A DNA stretch of 64,000 bases. Origin: JADKCL01 sp046329055 (GTDB lineage: Bacteria > Bacteroidota > Bacteroidia > J057 > JADKCL01). Positions 28,814-36,933 of the stretch are shown one piece after another; position 1 is the first letter of the stretch; every line of letters begins with the position of its first letter. The stretch covers positions 1 to 64,000 of the forward strand of contig JAXLVK010000021.1 of the NCBI GenBank assembly GCA_046329055.1, written 5' to 3'. The position numbers and the translations under genes were made by a program. Under the pieces are notes generated by a model. That model was not told the origin of the DNA. It did no database searches and saw only the letters and a program-made list of their open reading frames with translations.

Positions 28814-29596
28814 ATGAAAAAATCGTTTTACTCCTTCCTGCTGCTGATTGCCTGCTTGATTTTGCCGACGAGGGCTGCATTTGCCCAAGTCTGTACCATC
28901 GACTCCAGCTATTCTTCGCCGGGCATCTACCCCAATGACACCCTTCCGGACATGACCCAAAATGTGGGCTATTCCACCGTGGTGCAGTTCGTCTTCCCGA
29001 TCGACACCACGCTGTTCGGCTTCACCATGAACTTCGACAGCTTCATCGTGCTGAATGTCCCGACCATCCCAAACATCACTTGGCAATGCGACCGCTACCA
29101 GGACAGCTGCCACTATGTAACGCAGCCCCCGCAGCTGACGAGGGGATGTGTTGCCCTCACGGGCATTCCAGCCCAGATGAATCCTGCCTATCCCGGGTAC
29201 GACTCCATCCTCGTCGCAGGGCAGGCTTGGGTGACCGTGCCCTTCATCGGCCCCACCCCCGTGAACATCGACATCCCGATTTACTACCGCGTGGGGGATA
29301 GCACGAGCGCCGTGGATCCCCGGACCCCATTGAACCTGGGCCTCGCCGTCCACCCCAACCCTGTCTCACAGCAGGCTACGCTGGAATATACCTTGCGGTC
29401 CGCCTCACAGGTGAGCGTCGAGGTCTATGATATGCTCGGACAGCGGCAGGCCTTCATTCCCGCCCGTAAATTGTCCGCCGGCAAGCACTCCGCCAACCTG
29501 CCCGTCAATGCGCTGCCCGCAGGGCTGTACTTCGTCAAGGTGGACCTCGGCGGCGGTCGTTTCGATGTCGAGAAGTTCCTGAAGGTGGATTGGTGA
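28814..29596 (+). CDS. T9SS type A sorting-domain protein
   Basis: 260 residues from the ATG at 28814 (MKKSFYSFLLLIACLILP); ATGs at 28799 and 28802 would add five or four residues. The signal peptide ends near AAFAQ. A middle beta-sandwich-like domain has a few Cys residues. The C-terminal ~80 residues are a T9SS type A sorting domain (LAVHPNPVSQQATLEYTL ... VYDMLGQR ... LPAGLYFVKV ... EKFLKV). The product is expected to be secreted or surface-attached by T9SS. The terminator at 28708 insulates it from the gene upstream. Confidence 0.8.
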   Translation: MKKSFYSFLLLIACLILPTRAAFAQVCTIDSSYSSPGIYPNDTLPDMTQNVGYSTVVQFVFPIDTTLFGFTMNFDSFIVLNVPTIPNITWQCDRYQDSCHYVTQPPQLTRGCVALTGIPAQMNPAYPGYDSILVAGQAWVTVPFIGPTPVNIDIPIYYRVGDSTSAVDPRTPLNLGLAVHPNPVSQQATLEYTLRSASQVSVEVYDMLGQRQAFIPARKLSAGKHSANLPVNALPAGLYFVKVDLGGGRFDVEKFLKVDW

Positions 29597-29633
29597 GCCA
29601 TACTTCTCGTGGGCACAATGTTCCCTAGTGGAA

Positions 29634-29820
29634 ATGTCATGTCGAGTGGAGGCCGCCGAGGCGGACGGAACCGAGAACTGCGTAGCACATCGCGAAGGCC
29701 GCTAGAAAGTGAACAGATATGAGCACCTCTAGCGAGGAGCGGAGGCCATACAGCATCAGCGGTACGTGTTTCAGCACACCCTAGATGTCTTCCCGACTCC
29801 CTCGGGACTCGACATGACAT
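29634..29820. repeat. Inverted-repeat-bounded intergenic element (187 bp)
   Basis: Perfect 14-bp terminal inverted repeats, atgtcatgtcgagt (29634-29647) and actcgacatgacat (29807-29820), enclose a non-coding GC-rich core. The core of the arm (ctcgacatgaca) also occurs at 14617. The size and terminal inverted repeats suggest a MITE-like or REP-like unit. Confidence 0.7.
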
Positions 29821-29853
29821 GGCTCTATAAAAGGCATGGTGCTTGCGCGAAGT

Positions 29854-31152
29854 CTAGCGCTGCTTGAGCCGGAACTCGTAATTCAGTCCGAGGACATATT
29901 GCGTATAGCTGTAGGCGTAATCCAGCCCCTTCCGGGAGAGGAGTGGCTGATAGACCATGAATCCGATGTCGGCCTCCAATCCCTGGAAGATGTGGACACC
30001 GAATCCACCGCCCACAGCAAGGTAGTTGATGCCCGCGCGGCGGTGTGGATTCTCTGGTCCGCAGGTACAGTAGTTGCCCCGGTAGTAGCCCAGCTCGGGC
30101 GTCATATAAACCGACTGTTTGTTGCCGATATGGTATTGGGCGAATGCGCCAGCCAGTTGGAAATGCTGCCGCGCCGCCGTGTCCGAACTGATCCAGACAT
30201 TCATCAAGTTGGCACCAATGTAGAGGCGTTTTCTAGGAGAGAATGCGAGGTTCACCGCCCAGGTGTATTCGCGGAAATGGCTCATCTCCGGATCCCAGAT
30301 GTAGGTGAGGGAGCTGCCCACCACGATGCGGAATTGGTAGCTGCTGTCGCTGCAGTGCGGCCTGCCTCCTTGCCTGTCCTGCTGCGCTGCTGAGAGGGAA
30401 TCGCTTCCGGGCACCTCCGGCTCCGAAGCGGGCACAATCACAGGTGATACCAGCCGCGCCTCCCGATTGGAAAGCGGGTGGATGAATTCCAGCGTACTGC
30501 CCAGGCCATACCGAAATTGATGGTGCGCTGCCTTGTTGGGGTAGTATCCCAGGCTAGGTTCCCAGCTGATGTAAAATCGCTTCAGGAACCGTGCTTGGAA
30601 CCCTGTTCGGAACAGCAGCAAGGGTTGGTTCAGGCGGTTGTGAATGGTCACATTGCCGAAGGAGTCCTGACTGACATTGGAATAGCGCAACTCAAACTCT
30701 ACAAATGGAAACAGGCTGAGGGCGGCGAACCGCTTCGAGCTCGGCTTCAGTTTCCGGAACAGTGTGAGCCGCGACTCCGGATTGCCAGTATCCACGCCCA
30801 GCAGCCTGTCCCTGTTCCGCATGAAAAGGTAGAAGCGTGCAAATCCTCCTGCATTGTACCAATTGAGGTGGGAGATGCTGTTGCCGCCGCGCCAGCCATA
30901 GCCGCCAGTCACCCCCAGCGCGAGGAAGCGCGTCGGGAAGTATCCCAAGCGCGGCATGACCTCGAATTGGTAGGCGGAGAATTGCTGACCTGTGGTGGGG
31001 ACGCGTGCGACGACCCCGGCGCTTGCAGTCTCCACGCCCAAGAGGATGGAGTTGCCCGCGATGTACTTGCGGGACGTGATGTGCAGGGTGTCCTGCGCGC
31101 AGGTGAGGAGCGGGAAAAGGAGGGTAGCGATGAAAAGCAGGCGCCGCATCAT
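29854..31152 (-). CDS. Outer-membrane beta-barrel protein
   Basis: 432 residues with a signal peptide (MMRRLLFIATLLFPLLTCAQ). Alternating-hydrophobicity strands rich in Tyr/Phe/Gly follow through the whole length (ALGVTGGYGWRGG, FARFYLFMRNRD, GLGSTLEFIHPL, YTWAVNLAFSPRKRLYIGANL). The C-terminus is an aromatic strand (YTQYVLGLNYEFRLKQR). A charged, Ser/Pro-rich insert at about 250-280 is probably a periplasmic or surface loop. An outer-membrane barrel is clear; transport or structural role unknown. Confidence 0.75.
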   Translation of the reverse strand: MMRRLLFIATLLFPLLTCAQDTLHITSRKYIAGNSILLGVETASAGVVARVPTTGQQFSAYQFEVMPRLGYFPTRFLALGVTGGYGWRGGNSISHLNWYNAGGFARFYLFMRNRDRLLGVDTGNPESRLTLFRKLKPSSKRFAALSLFPFVEFELRYSNVSQDSFGNVTIHNRLNQPLLLFRTGFQARFLKRFYISWEPSLGYYPNKAAHHQFRYGLGSTLEFIHPLSNREARLVSPVIVPASEPEVPGSDSLSAAQQDRQGGRPHCSDSSYQFRIVVGSSLTYIWDPEMSHFREYTWAVNLAFSPRKRLYIGANLMNVWISSDTAARQHFQLAGAFAQYHIGNKQSVYMTPELGYYRGNYCTCGPENPHRRAGINYLAVGGGFGVHIFQGLEADIGFMVYQPLLSRKGLDYAYSYTQYVLGLNYEFRLKQR

Positions 31153-31278
31153 TCTCCTTCCGCTTTTGCAAATGCCTTTGTGATGCGATGGACCTGCTCA
31201 TTGAAGCGATAGGAGAAAACTTCAAGTTGCTTTAGATTTCCCATGGTCTCAGGCAGGTCGTGACCCTTTCATTCGAAT

Positions 31279-31695
31279 TCAGCGCTCCACCAATTCCAGC
31301 CACCGCAATATCACGTCCCGCAGCTGCCCCTCCTTGCTGCGGAAGTCCTCCAAGTCCTGCAGGGTCACCGTCCGCCGCCCATCCTTGTAGTCGCCTTGGA
31401 GCAGGCCGCTCATGTCCCCGACCTTGGCGCCGCTCGGCAGCACGAGCATGATGCGGCCCTTGAAGAGGTTCATGACCACGATCTCCCGCTTGTATTCCTT
31501 CGGGTCAAATGGCTGCATCTCCCCGGTGTAATAAAAGCAGGGATTGTTCCACTTGATCTGCTCCCCGATGGAAGGGTCCATGGCTAGGATGCTCTGCCGG
31601 ATCGCCTCGATCACGGGCTGGAGACCTGGGTCTAGCCTTTGGATATGGGCAGTCACCTGCTCGGTGTCGGAGGGTTTGGTGGCGGGCTTTTTCAT
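31279..31695 (-). CDS. DUF1801 (YdhG-like) protein
   Basis: 138 residues. The DUF1801 signature reads from the N-terminal third: LQPVIEAIRQSILAMDPSIG, then EQIKWNNPCFYYTGEM, VVMNLFKGRIMLVLPSG. It continues to a C-terminal helical segment with LRDVILRWLELVER. Family members are small cytosolic iron-chaperone-fold (CyaY-like) proteins of unknown role. The length is typical. Confidence 0.85.
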   Translation of the reverse strand: MKKPATKPSDTEQVTAHIQRLDPGLQPVIEAIRQSILAMDPSIGEQIKWNNPCFYYTGEMQPFDPKEYKREIVVMNLFKGRIMLVLPSGAKVGDMSGLLQGDYKDGRRTVTLQDLEDFRSKEGQLRDVILRWLELVER

Positions 31696-31777
31696 GGGGT
31701 GAATCTACAGTGTATCGATGAAAACTCAAGGTCTGATATCATGAAATGGCACTTGAATATGCCTAAATTGGGGCGAA

Positions 31778-32164
31778 ATGAGCATGCCGCAAAAGATCCC
31801 AAGTTCAAGCCCAGCCATGAGTTGGATCAACAGAATTGTGGTGGTACTCCTTTCGGCTATCATTTTCATAGCCCTGCTTCTGCTGCTTCTGTACAACGTT
31901 TCCAAGATGATGCGCGTCGCGGGCGGGATGGAAATGCTATGTGATTGTTTCCCATGCAGGACGGATTTGAGCGATGCGGATTTCTTCTTCCGTCATGGTT
32001 TGATGGTCGGCGTGGCATTGTCTTCCTTGGCCATGCATGTTTGGGCTTTGATCCGTTTCAAGCCGTTGAATTGGATTGTGTCTCTGGTTTGCTTCTTGTT
32101 TGTCCTGTTCATGGCCTGGCAATGCGATATCGGCCGGTATTGTGAGCATTTTCAGAAGGGTTGA
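31778..32164 (+). CDS. Small membrane protein
   Basis: 128 residues with three hydrophobic segments (IVVVLLSAIIFIALLLLLLY; LMVGVALSSLAMHVWALI; WIVSLVCFLFVLFMAW) and a Cys-rich loop (MLCDCFPCRTD). No family recognised. It runs towards the SUKH-like gene on the other strand, leaving 13 nt. Confidence 0.5.
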   Translation: MSMPQKIPSSSPAMSWINRIVVVLLSAIIFIALLLLLLYNVSKMMRVAGGMEMLCDCFPCRTDLSDADFFFRHGLMVGVALSSLAMHVWALIRFKPLNWIVSLVCFLFVLFMAWQCDIGRYCEHFQKG

Positions 32165-32177
32165 CCCGCCGAATCCC

Positions 32178-32930
32178 CTACCAATGCTGCACCAGCAAGT
32201 CCCGGAGCTTGAATCGAAATCGCGGAATGCATTCGTCCTCGAATCGCAACGCACTCATCAGGTCGCTTTCCCAGTCGGATTCACCCGGTCGCCGCACCCA
32301 GCAGTAGGGAATTTGTGTCCCGCCGATCCATCCGTAGCACTCATATTGCATCATGTCATCATCCTCCGATGTCTTGAATCCGAGATATCTCACATTGGAA
32401 TCCATGAGTTGTTCCACATGCGGAATCGATGCGACGAGGCCGTCGTTGATCATGTACATGAAGTGATGGATGCGCAAGAGTGCCTTCGAATCCTCCGGCA
32501 GGCGGCCATTCTCCTGTTCAAATGCCGCGATCGCCGCCTCTGGTGTGGGGGCGCCGGCGACAAAGAAGTCCTGCTGATAGAGCGGTGTCCGGTGAAGCTC
32601 TTCGTCATGGATCAAGTAATACAGATATATACCAGGCTTGTCCTCCGTGGTTTCCCTGCCGTCCTGCCACCCGCGGCGGTCCTCACCGACAAATAGGCAA
32701 ACAAGATGCTCCTTGAGATAGGCCACGTACTCCGGAAAATGCCCGTTTTCTCCGCCCCAGATGCCATCGATGATCTCTGGCAGCGACTTTTTGCTCAGTG
32801 CTTTCCACGATTCTGGTACGGGCGCCCCGCGCTCGGCTGCCTCATCGAACCAATGCAGGTGCCGGAACCACTTGGGATGAATGGTTTCCAGCAGGACATG
32901 AATGTGGTAGTCTTGTGGCGCGCGGCTCAT
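32178..32930 (-). CDS. SUKH/SMI1-KNR4-like protein, possible immunity protein
   Basis: 250 residues from the ATG at 32930 (MSRAPQDYHIHVLLETIHPK); the frame is open further but overlaps the divergent gene. There is no signal peptide. The segment AAIAAFEQENGRLPEDSKAL, followed by a Phe/Met-rich stretch and GYWIG-like aromatic strands (YECYGWIGGTQIPYCWV), fits the SMI1/KNR4 (SUKH) fold. SUKH proteins are best known as cytosolic immunity proteins of contact-dependent and polymorphic toxins. A second SUKH-like gene lies 0.5 kb upstream, and the toxin-like gene is 9 kb away. The assignment is by pattern and is moderate. Confidence 0.5.
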   Translation of the reverse strand: MSRAPQDYHIHVLLETIHPKWFRHLHWFDEAAERGAPVPESWKALSKKSLPEIIDGIWGGENGHFPEYVAYLKEHLVCLFVGEDRRGWQDGRETTEDKPGIYLYYLIHDEELHRTPLYQQDFFVAGAPTPEAAIAAFEQENGRLPEDSKALLRIHHFMYMINDGLVASIPHVEQLMDSNVRYLGFKTSEDDDMMQYECYGWIGGTQIPYCWVRRPGESDWESDLMSALRFEDECIPRFRFKLRDLLVQHW

Positions 32931-32990
32931 CTTGCCTTGATTATGTGGCGACTCTCTTGCAATATGGCTGGGAATTTTCAATGTTTGGCG

Positions 32991-33452
32991 ATGAAATCGT
33001 TTCTGCTGACTGCGTTTCTCCTTCTGACCTCCATGGCCTTCGCGCAATCTGACAGCGCCAAGAAGCACCTGAATTGCTACGTGGCGGGGTCATTTTCCAC
33101 CTCTGTGAATGACAATTTCAAGCAGGGCTCCTACGCGGGCGTCGAGCTTGGGGTGTGCCTTAAAAACCTGATGTTTGGCGTGGCAACGGGGCGCGGCAAC
33201 CTCGATTTCAGCACGGATCGGCTACAAGATTATTGGTTCGAGGTCAAGGCTTATGCATGCCTGCCCATCGGCGCGGTGAAAGGTTTTGTCGTGGCAGGGT
33301 GGGGCCAATATTACGACACCAAGCACAGTTTCATTGAGTACGGTGTAGGAGCCGCCTACAGCGTGAAGCAGTTCGATTTCTCAATGACGGTGAGCAACTG
33401 GGACAGGGTCGTGTACCTCTCTCCCGGGGTGGCGTTCAATTTTGCTTTGTAA
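32991..33452 (+). CDS. Small outer-membrane beta-barrel-like protein
   Basis: 153 residues from the ATG at 32991. The signal peptide (MKSFLLTAFLLLTSMAFAQ) is followed by amphipathic strands typical of an 8-stranded barrel (NCYVAGSFSTSV, YAGVELGVCLKNLMFGVATG, FVVAGWGQYY, EYGVGAAYSV). It ends in VYLSPGVAFNFAL. It is divergent from the SUKH-like gene, with 60 nt between starts. Confidence 0.7.
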   Translation: MKSFLLTAFLLLTSMAFAQSDSAKKHLNCYVAGSFSTSVNDNFKQGSYAGVELGVCLKNLMFGVATGRGNLDFSTDRLQDYWFEVKAYACLPIGAVKGFVVAGWGQYYDTKHSFIEYGVGAAYSVKQFDFSMTVSNWDRVVYLSPGVAFNFAL

Positions 33453-33474
33453 AAGCCACGGATTGCCCGCTGCC

Positions 33475-34099
33475 TCAGAATACGACCAACTCTGAGAGCC
33501 GTGGATGATTGCCCAGGGCGGCAAGGATTGTCGCAGGGATTGCCAGGTCCATCTGGATTCCCAACTCCCCTCCAAGGAACTCATGGAGGTGCTGCAGTTG
33601 TGGATTGCGATCCCAAAACTTGTTTACCTTTTCCTGAAGTTCTTGCGTGGGAAAGCGCTCCATAGGATGCCCAAACATTTGCGGCCGCTCCAAATGCCTC
33701 ATCGCCGACTTGATGATGTCATAGACGGTCCCATCGTAATAATGCAGCATCCCACAGAGTTCCGCCAGGGAATTCGCGAAAACCTCGGTGGGATCGCCTT
33801 CAGAATCCAGCCATACGACCTGTGAATTTTCCAGATTGCCATCCGGCTCGCGCAGCCAAACCCCTATCAATGAGCCATGTCCCAACTGGAAAAGGGGAAT
33901 GATGGCCTCTGAAAGCTCCGGACCCACAAAGTCTGCGACTTTTTGCTGTGAGGTTGAGTAACGCTCACTTGGAAGCTCGAGTCCGCAGCCCCCTGCCAGC
34001 GTCGGAGTCCATGAATTGATAGATTTTCCGGAGCAGGGGAGGTGCCTCGTGCGTGCGGAGGTTGAGGTATTCGGGATTGGTTAATGCATTGGTGCCCAT
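33475..34099 (-). pseudogene. SUKH/SMI1-like protein, frameshifted
   Basis: From the ATG at 34099 the frame reads MGTNALTNPEYLNLRTHEAP ... KIYQFMDSDAG. It then needs a one-base change at the run of five G (near 33990) to continue GLELPSERYST and on to 33475. The second part, IIPLFQLGHGSLIGVWL ... VVWLDSEGDPTEVFANSLAEL, is a good SMI1/KNR4 core. Intact it would be about 207 residues. Homopolymer location makes a consensus error plausible. Possible immunity-type protein by family, like its neighbour at 32178. Confidence 0.55.
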
Positions 34100-34159
34100 T
34101 CAGTGAAATTAGAACATTTCATCGAATGAGCACCCATGCGTCGAATTCACCTTTTCCTA

Positions 34160-36715
34160 TTACCGCTGCAAGACCAGCCGCTTGTGGTGCACACGCAGAC
34201 CATCCGACACCTCCACAATATACACCCCGCCGGGCAATGACCGCAGGTCCATTTCAGAAGTGGAGGCGCCATGCTGCACGGGTAGATGCGCCTTGTGCAC
34301 GATCTGTCCGCTCAGATTGACGACGCGCAGCTCCAATTCCGTTTCGGCGCTGCCTTCCCATTTCAGCGTGACCATGCCGGAGCTGGGATTGGGGTAGAGC
34401 TGCAGGAAGCTGCTCATGTCATCCGTGACGGCATTGGGCGCCTCCAACTGGTTGTGTGTGGTATTGGTGAGGATGGGCAGGTTGTAGTCGAAGTAGATGG
34501 AGGCGCGGTTGTCGATGTGGATCGGGAGCGGCAGGTTCGGGAGCAGCTTGATGCGGTAGCTGAAGTGCCCGTGGCTCAGGGGCTCGTTGATGGTGGAGTC
34601 CGGAAGCTTGATGTTGGGGAATGTGACCCGCAATATGTTGCTGCCTTCGATGCCCCAGTTGTAGCTGTTGGGGATGACGCTTGCCTCCACCATTTGCAGG
34701 GTGCCAATGTTGAGGTCCTGGTCCAGGGTGTCGAGGACTTCGATGGTGAAGGCCGTGTCGTTTCCGGTGTTTTGGAAATGGACGGTGTAGCTGAGGATGG
34801 AATCGGCCGGGGTCAGGTTGGTGGGTTGATAGACGACCTTTTCATTGGGGTCAAACGATCCGGTGACCTGCCCCGAGACGGAGGCCTGATTGTCCAGCGG
34901 ATTCACATCGGCACCGATTGGGCTGGTGAAGGCGGCATGGGAGAAAATGGAGTGGATGGGAACAGTGATTGGAACGTAGAAATTCAGGAGGTATTCCTTG
35001 GAACTGCCATGGTTCACGCTGATGCTGTTCCAGGAGACTGTAGAAGTGCCGATGATGTAGTTGCTGGCGGTGGGGTTGGCGCTCAGGAATGTGAATGCAG
35101 GATCGTGGCCCAGGGTGAGGTTGATGGTGTTGGATGTGGAGCCCCGGTTGCTCACCACGACCTTGACCCAGTGGTTGAATCCCGGGCGGGCAGGCCCATG
35201 GAAGATTTGCACTTCGAAATCCTCGACCAATGTGCTGATCACGGAACCGAAGTCATAGCCGGTGATGCTGCCTCCGTACCCGGCAAATGTGGCGGTGTAG
35301 GGCCCAGTGGGGCAGGTGACGGTATGGTTGGCGAGGGGCGTAGGTTGGGAGACGGAGAAGCTGCCCGTTTGGTAGAGCCCCTTGGAATAGTTCCCGGATT
35401 GATCGGAGACGGCCCAACTGCTGCCCACGGCGATCATGCCGTAGCGGTGCCGGGTTTCGTTGAAATCCAGGATGCAGTTCAGGTTGTCGTCATCATAGAC
35501 CTTGCCGGAAACGGTGTTGAGGCAGGTTCCGGGAATTTGGAAGGTATTGTAGCCATAGTCCGTGCAGCCATTGATGTCGGCGACGCTCCATCCATAGTTC
35601 CCAAAGCCGAGTCCGGTGATGCTGGAAGTGGTCGCGCCATTGCCCCAGGAATAAGTATAGGGCGGATTGCCGCCGGCGATGCTCAGTGCGATACTCCCAT
35701 TCAGGTTGCCGCAGGTCGGTGCGACCGCTGATGCCGTGGCATTCACGGGGTTGGTGCGGGCTACAGAGACGGTGCGCGGTTGCTCACAGCCCGCAGCGTC
35801 GGTGAGTGTCATGTGGTAGGTGCCGTAGGACAGGCCTGCGATGCTCGACGTGGTCGCTCCCGTGCTCCAGAGGTAGGTGTAGGGCGGCGTTCCCCCCGTG
35901 GCGGTGCAGGTGGCGGTGCCATTGCTTTGGTAGCAGTATTCGGGCGTAGAGGTCATGGTGATGTTGAACGGCCCCGCGGAATTGGCGACGGAGACGTTGG
36001 TGTTCTTGGTGCAACCATTGGCGTCCGTGACAGTGACCGAATAGGTTCCGGGGTTCAATCCTGTTGCGGTCTGAGTGGTTTGCACCGGAGAGGTGTTCCA
36101 GTAGTAGTTGTAAGGGGAGGTGCCTCCCGCCACCGATACCGTCGCCTCACCATTGTGGCACCACGATGGCACGGAACTCGTGGTGGCTGTCATGGGGCTG
36201 TTGGTGCCCAGGTTGATGGTCTGATTGCTCCATTGGGTCGCCCATGAGCATCCGGTTGCGTCGGTCACAGTGGCATTGTAGGAGCCTGCGCCGAGTCCGC
36301 TGATGGTGGCTGTGGTCGCTCCATTGCTCCAGAGGTAGGTGAAGGGAGCGGTTCCACCCACGGGCGTAACGGTTGCGGTACCGTTGGTGGCTGGGCAGGT
36401 AGGTGGCGTGCTTGAGGTGTTGAGTTGGAATGGCTGCGGGAGATTGATGTCCACGTAGCCCGTGTCCTGCGGCGTCGTGCCTCGCACCCTCAGGTAGAGG
36501 AACCCGCCATTGTAGCCCGCGAAGGTATTGCTGAGGGTCACTTGCGTGATACTTCCATAATACCAAGTATAGGTATAGGGCGGAGTGCCGCCTGTGGCAT
36601 TGGCGGTCAATGTGGCATTGCAGCCGCCGGGGTTGGTGATCGTCACGGTGATCTGCCCGAACAGGAGAGAATTCAACGACAGGAGCAAGAACGAGAGATA
36701 AAGCGTCTTTTTCAT
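34160..36715 (-). CDS. SprB-repeat T9SS-secreted adhesin
   Basis: 851 residues. After a signal peptide come about six SprB-type repeats (residues ~25-390) with the signature 'GGTPPYTYxWSxGATTxxIxGL...Y...VTDAxGC'. Next is a SdrD-B-like segment (GKVYDDDNLNCILDFNETR). A domain with the 'SFDPNEKVV' motif and VHFQNTGNDTAF ... VLDTLDQDL is the DUF11/DUF7619-type unit common in Bacteroidota surface proteins. A type A T9SS sorting domain ends the protein (LYPNPSSGMVTL ... LPGGVYIVEV). Predicted surface or secreted adhesin, perhaps linked to gliding. Intact. Confidence 0.85.
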   Translation of the reverse strand: MKKTLYLSFLLLSLNSLLFGQITVTITNPGGCNATLTANATGGTPPYTYTWYYGSITQVTLSNTFAGYNGGFLYLRVRGTTPQDTGYVDINLPQPFQLNTSSTPPTCPATNGTATVTPVGGTAPFTYLWSNGATTATISGLGAGSYNATVTDATGCSWATQWSNQTINLGTNSPMTATTSSVPSWCHNGEATVSVAGGTSPYNYYWNTSPVQTTQTATGLNPGTYSVTVTDANGCTKNTNVSVANSAGPFNITMTSTPEYCYQSNGTATCTATGGTPPYTYLWSTGATTSSIAGLSYGTYHMTLTDAAGCEQPRTVSVARTNPVNATASAVAPTCGNLNGSIALSIAGGNPPYTYSWGNGATTSSITGLGFGNYGWSVADINGCTDYGYNTFQIPGTCLNTVSGKVYDDDNLNCILDFNETRHRYGMIAVGSSWAVSDQSGNYSKGLYQTGSFSVSQPTPLANHTVTCPTGPYTATFAGYGGSITGYDFGSVISTLVEDFEVQIFHGPARPGFNHWVKVVVSNRGSTSNTINLTLGHDPAFTFLSANPTASNYIIGTSTVSWNSISVNHGSSKEYLLNFYVPITVPIHSIFSHAAFTSPIGADVNPLDNQASVSGQVTGSFDPNEKVVYQPTNLTPADSILSYTVHFQNTGNDTAFTIEVLDTLDQDLNIGTLQMVEASVIPNSYNWGIEGSNILRVTFPNIKLPDSTINEPLSHGHFSYRIKLLPNLPLPIHIDNRASIYFDYNLPILTNTTHNQLEAPNAVTDDMSSFLQLYPNPSSGMVTLKWEGSAETELELRVVNLSGQIVHKAHLPVQHGASTSEMDLRSLPGGVYIVEVSDGLRVHHKRLVLQR

Positions 36716-36933
36716 TTAAGTCTAGGTATATGGCATCGACTGGTCGATTGGACCAGTATTCCATCCGAATGTCGCATAGGCGGCATTGCCAAACAAAGGT
36801 ATTCTCCGCGACGGTTACGCGATCAGGGTTGTGTTCAGTGGGGTAAATGCTTCATCTTGTGGTGTTTATCAATGGTGGAGTGCGGTCGAAATGGACCTTC
36901 CCGGTTGGCTGTCAAATGGGTGCGTCACTCTAT

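Noticed and set aside
34286..35731. 481-codon plus-strand frame opposite the SprB-repeat gene
   Set aside because: Val/Gly/Asp-rich shadow of repeat codons. The minus frame has a signal peptide, SprB repeats and a sorting domain.
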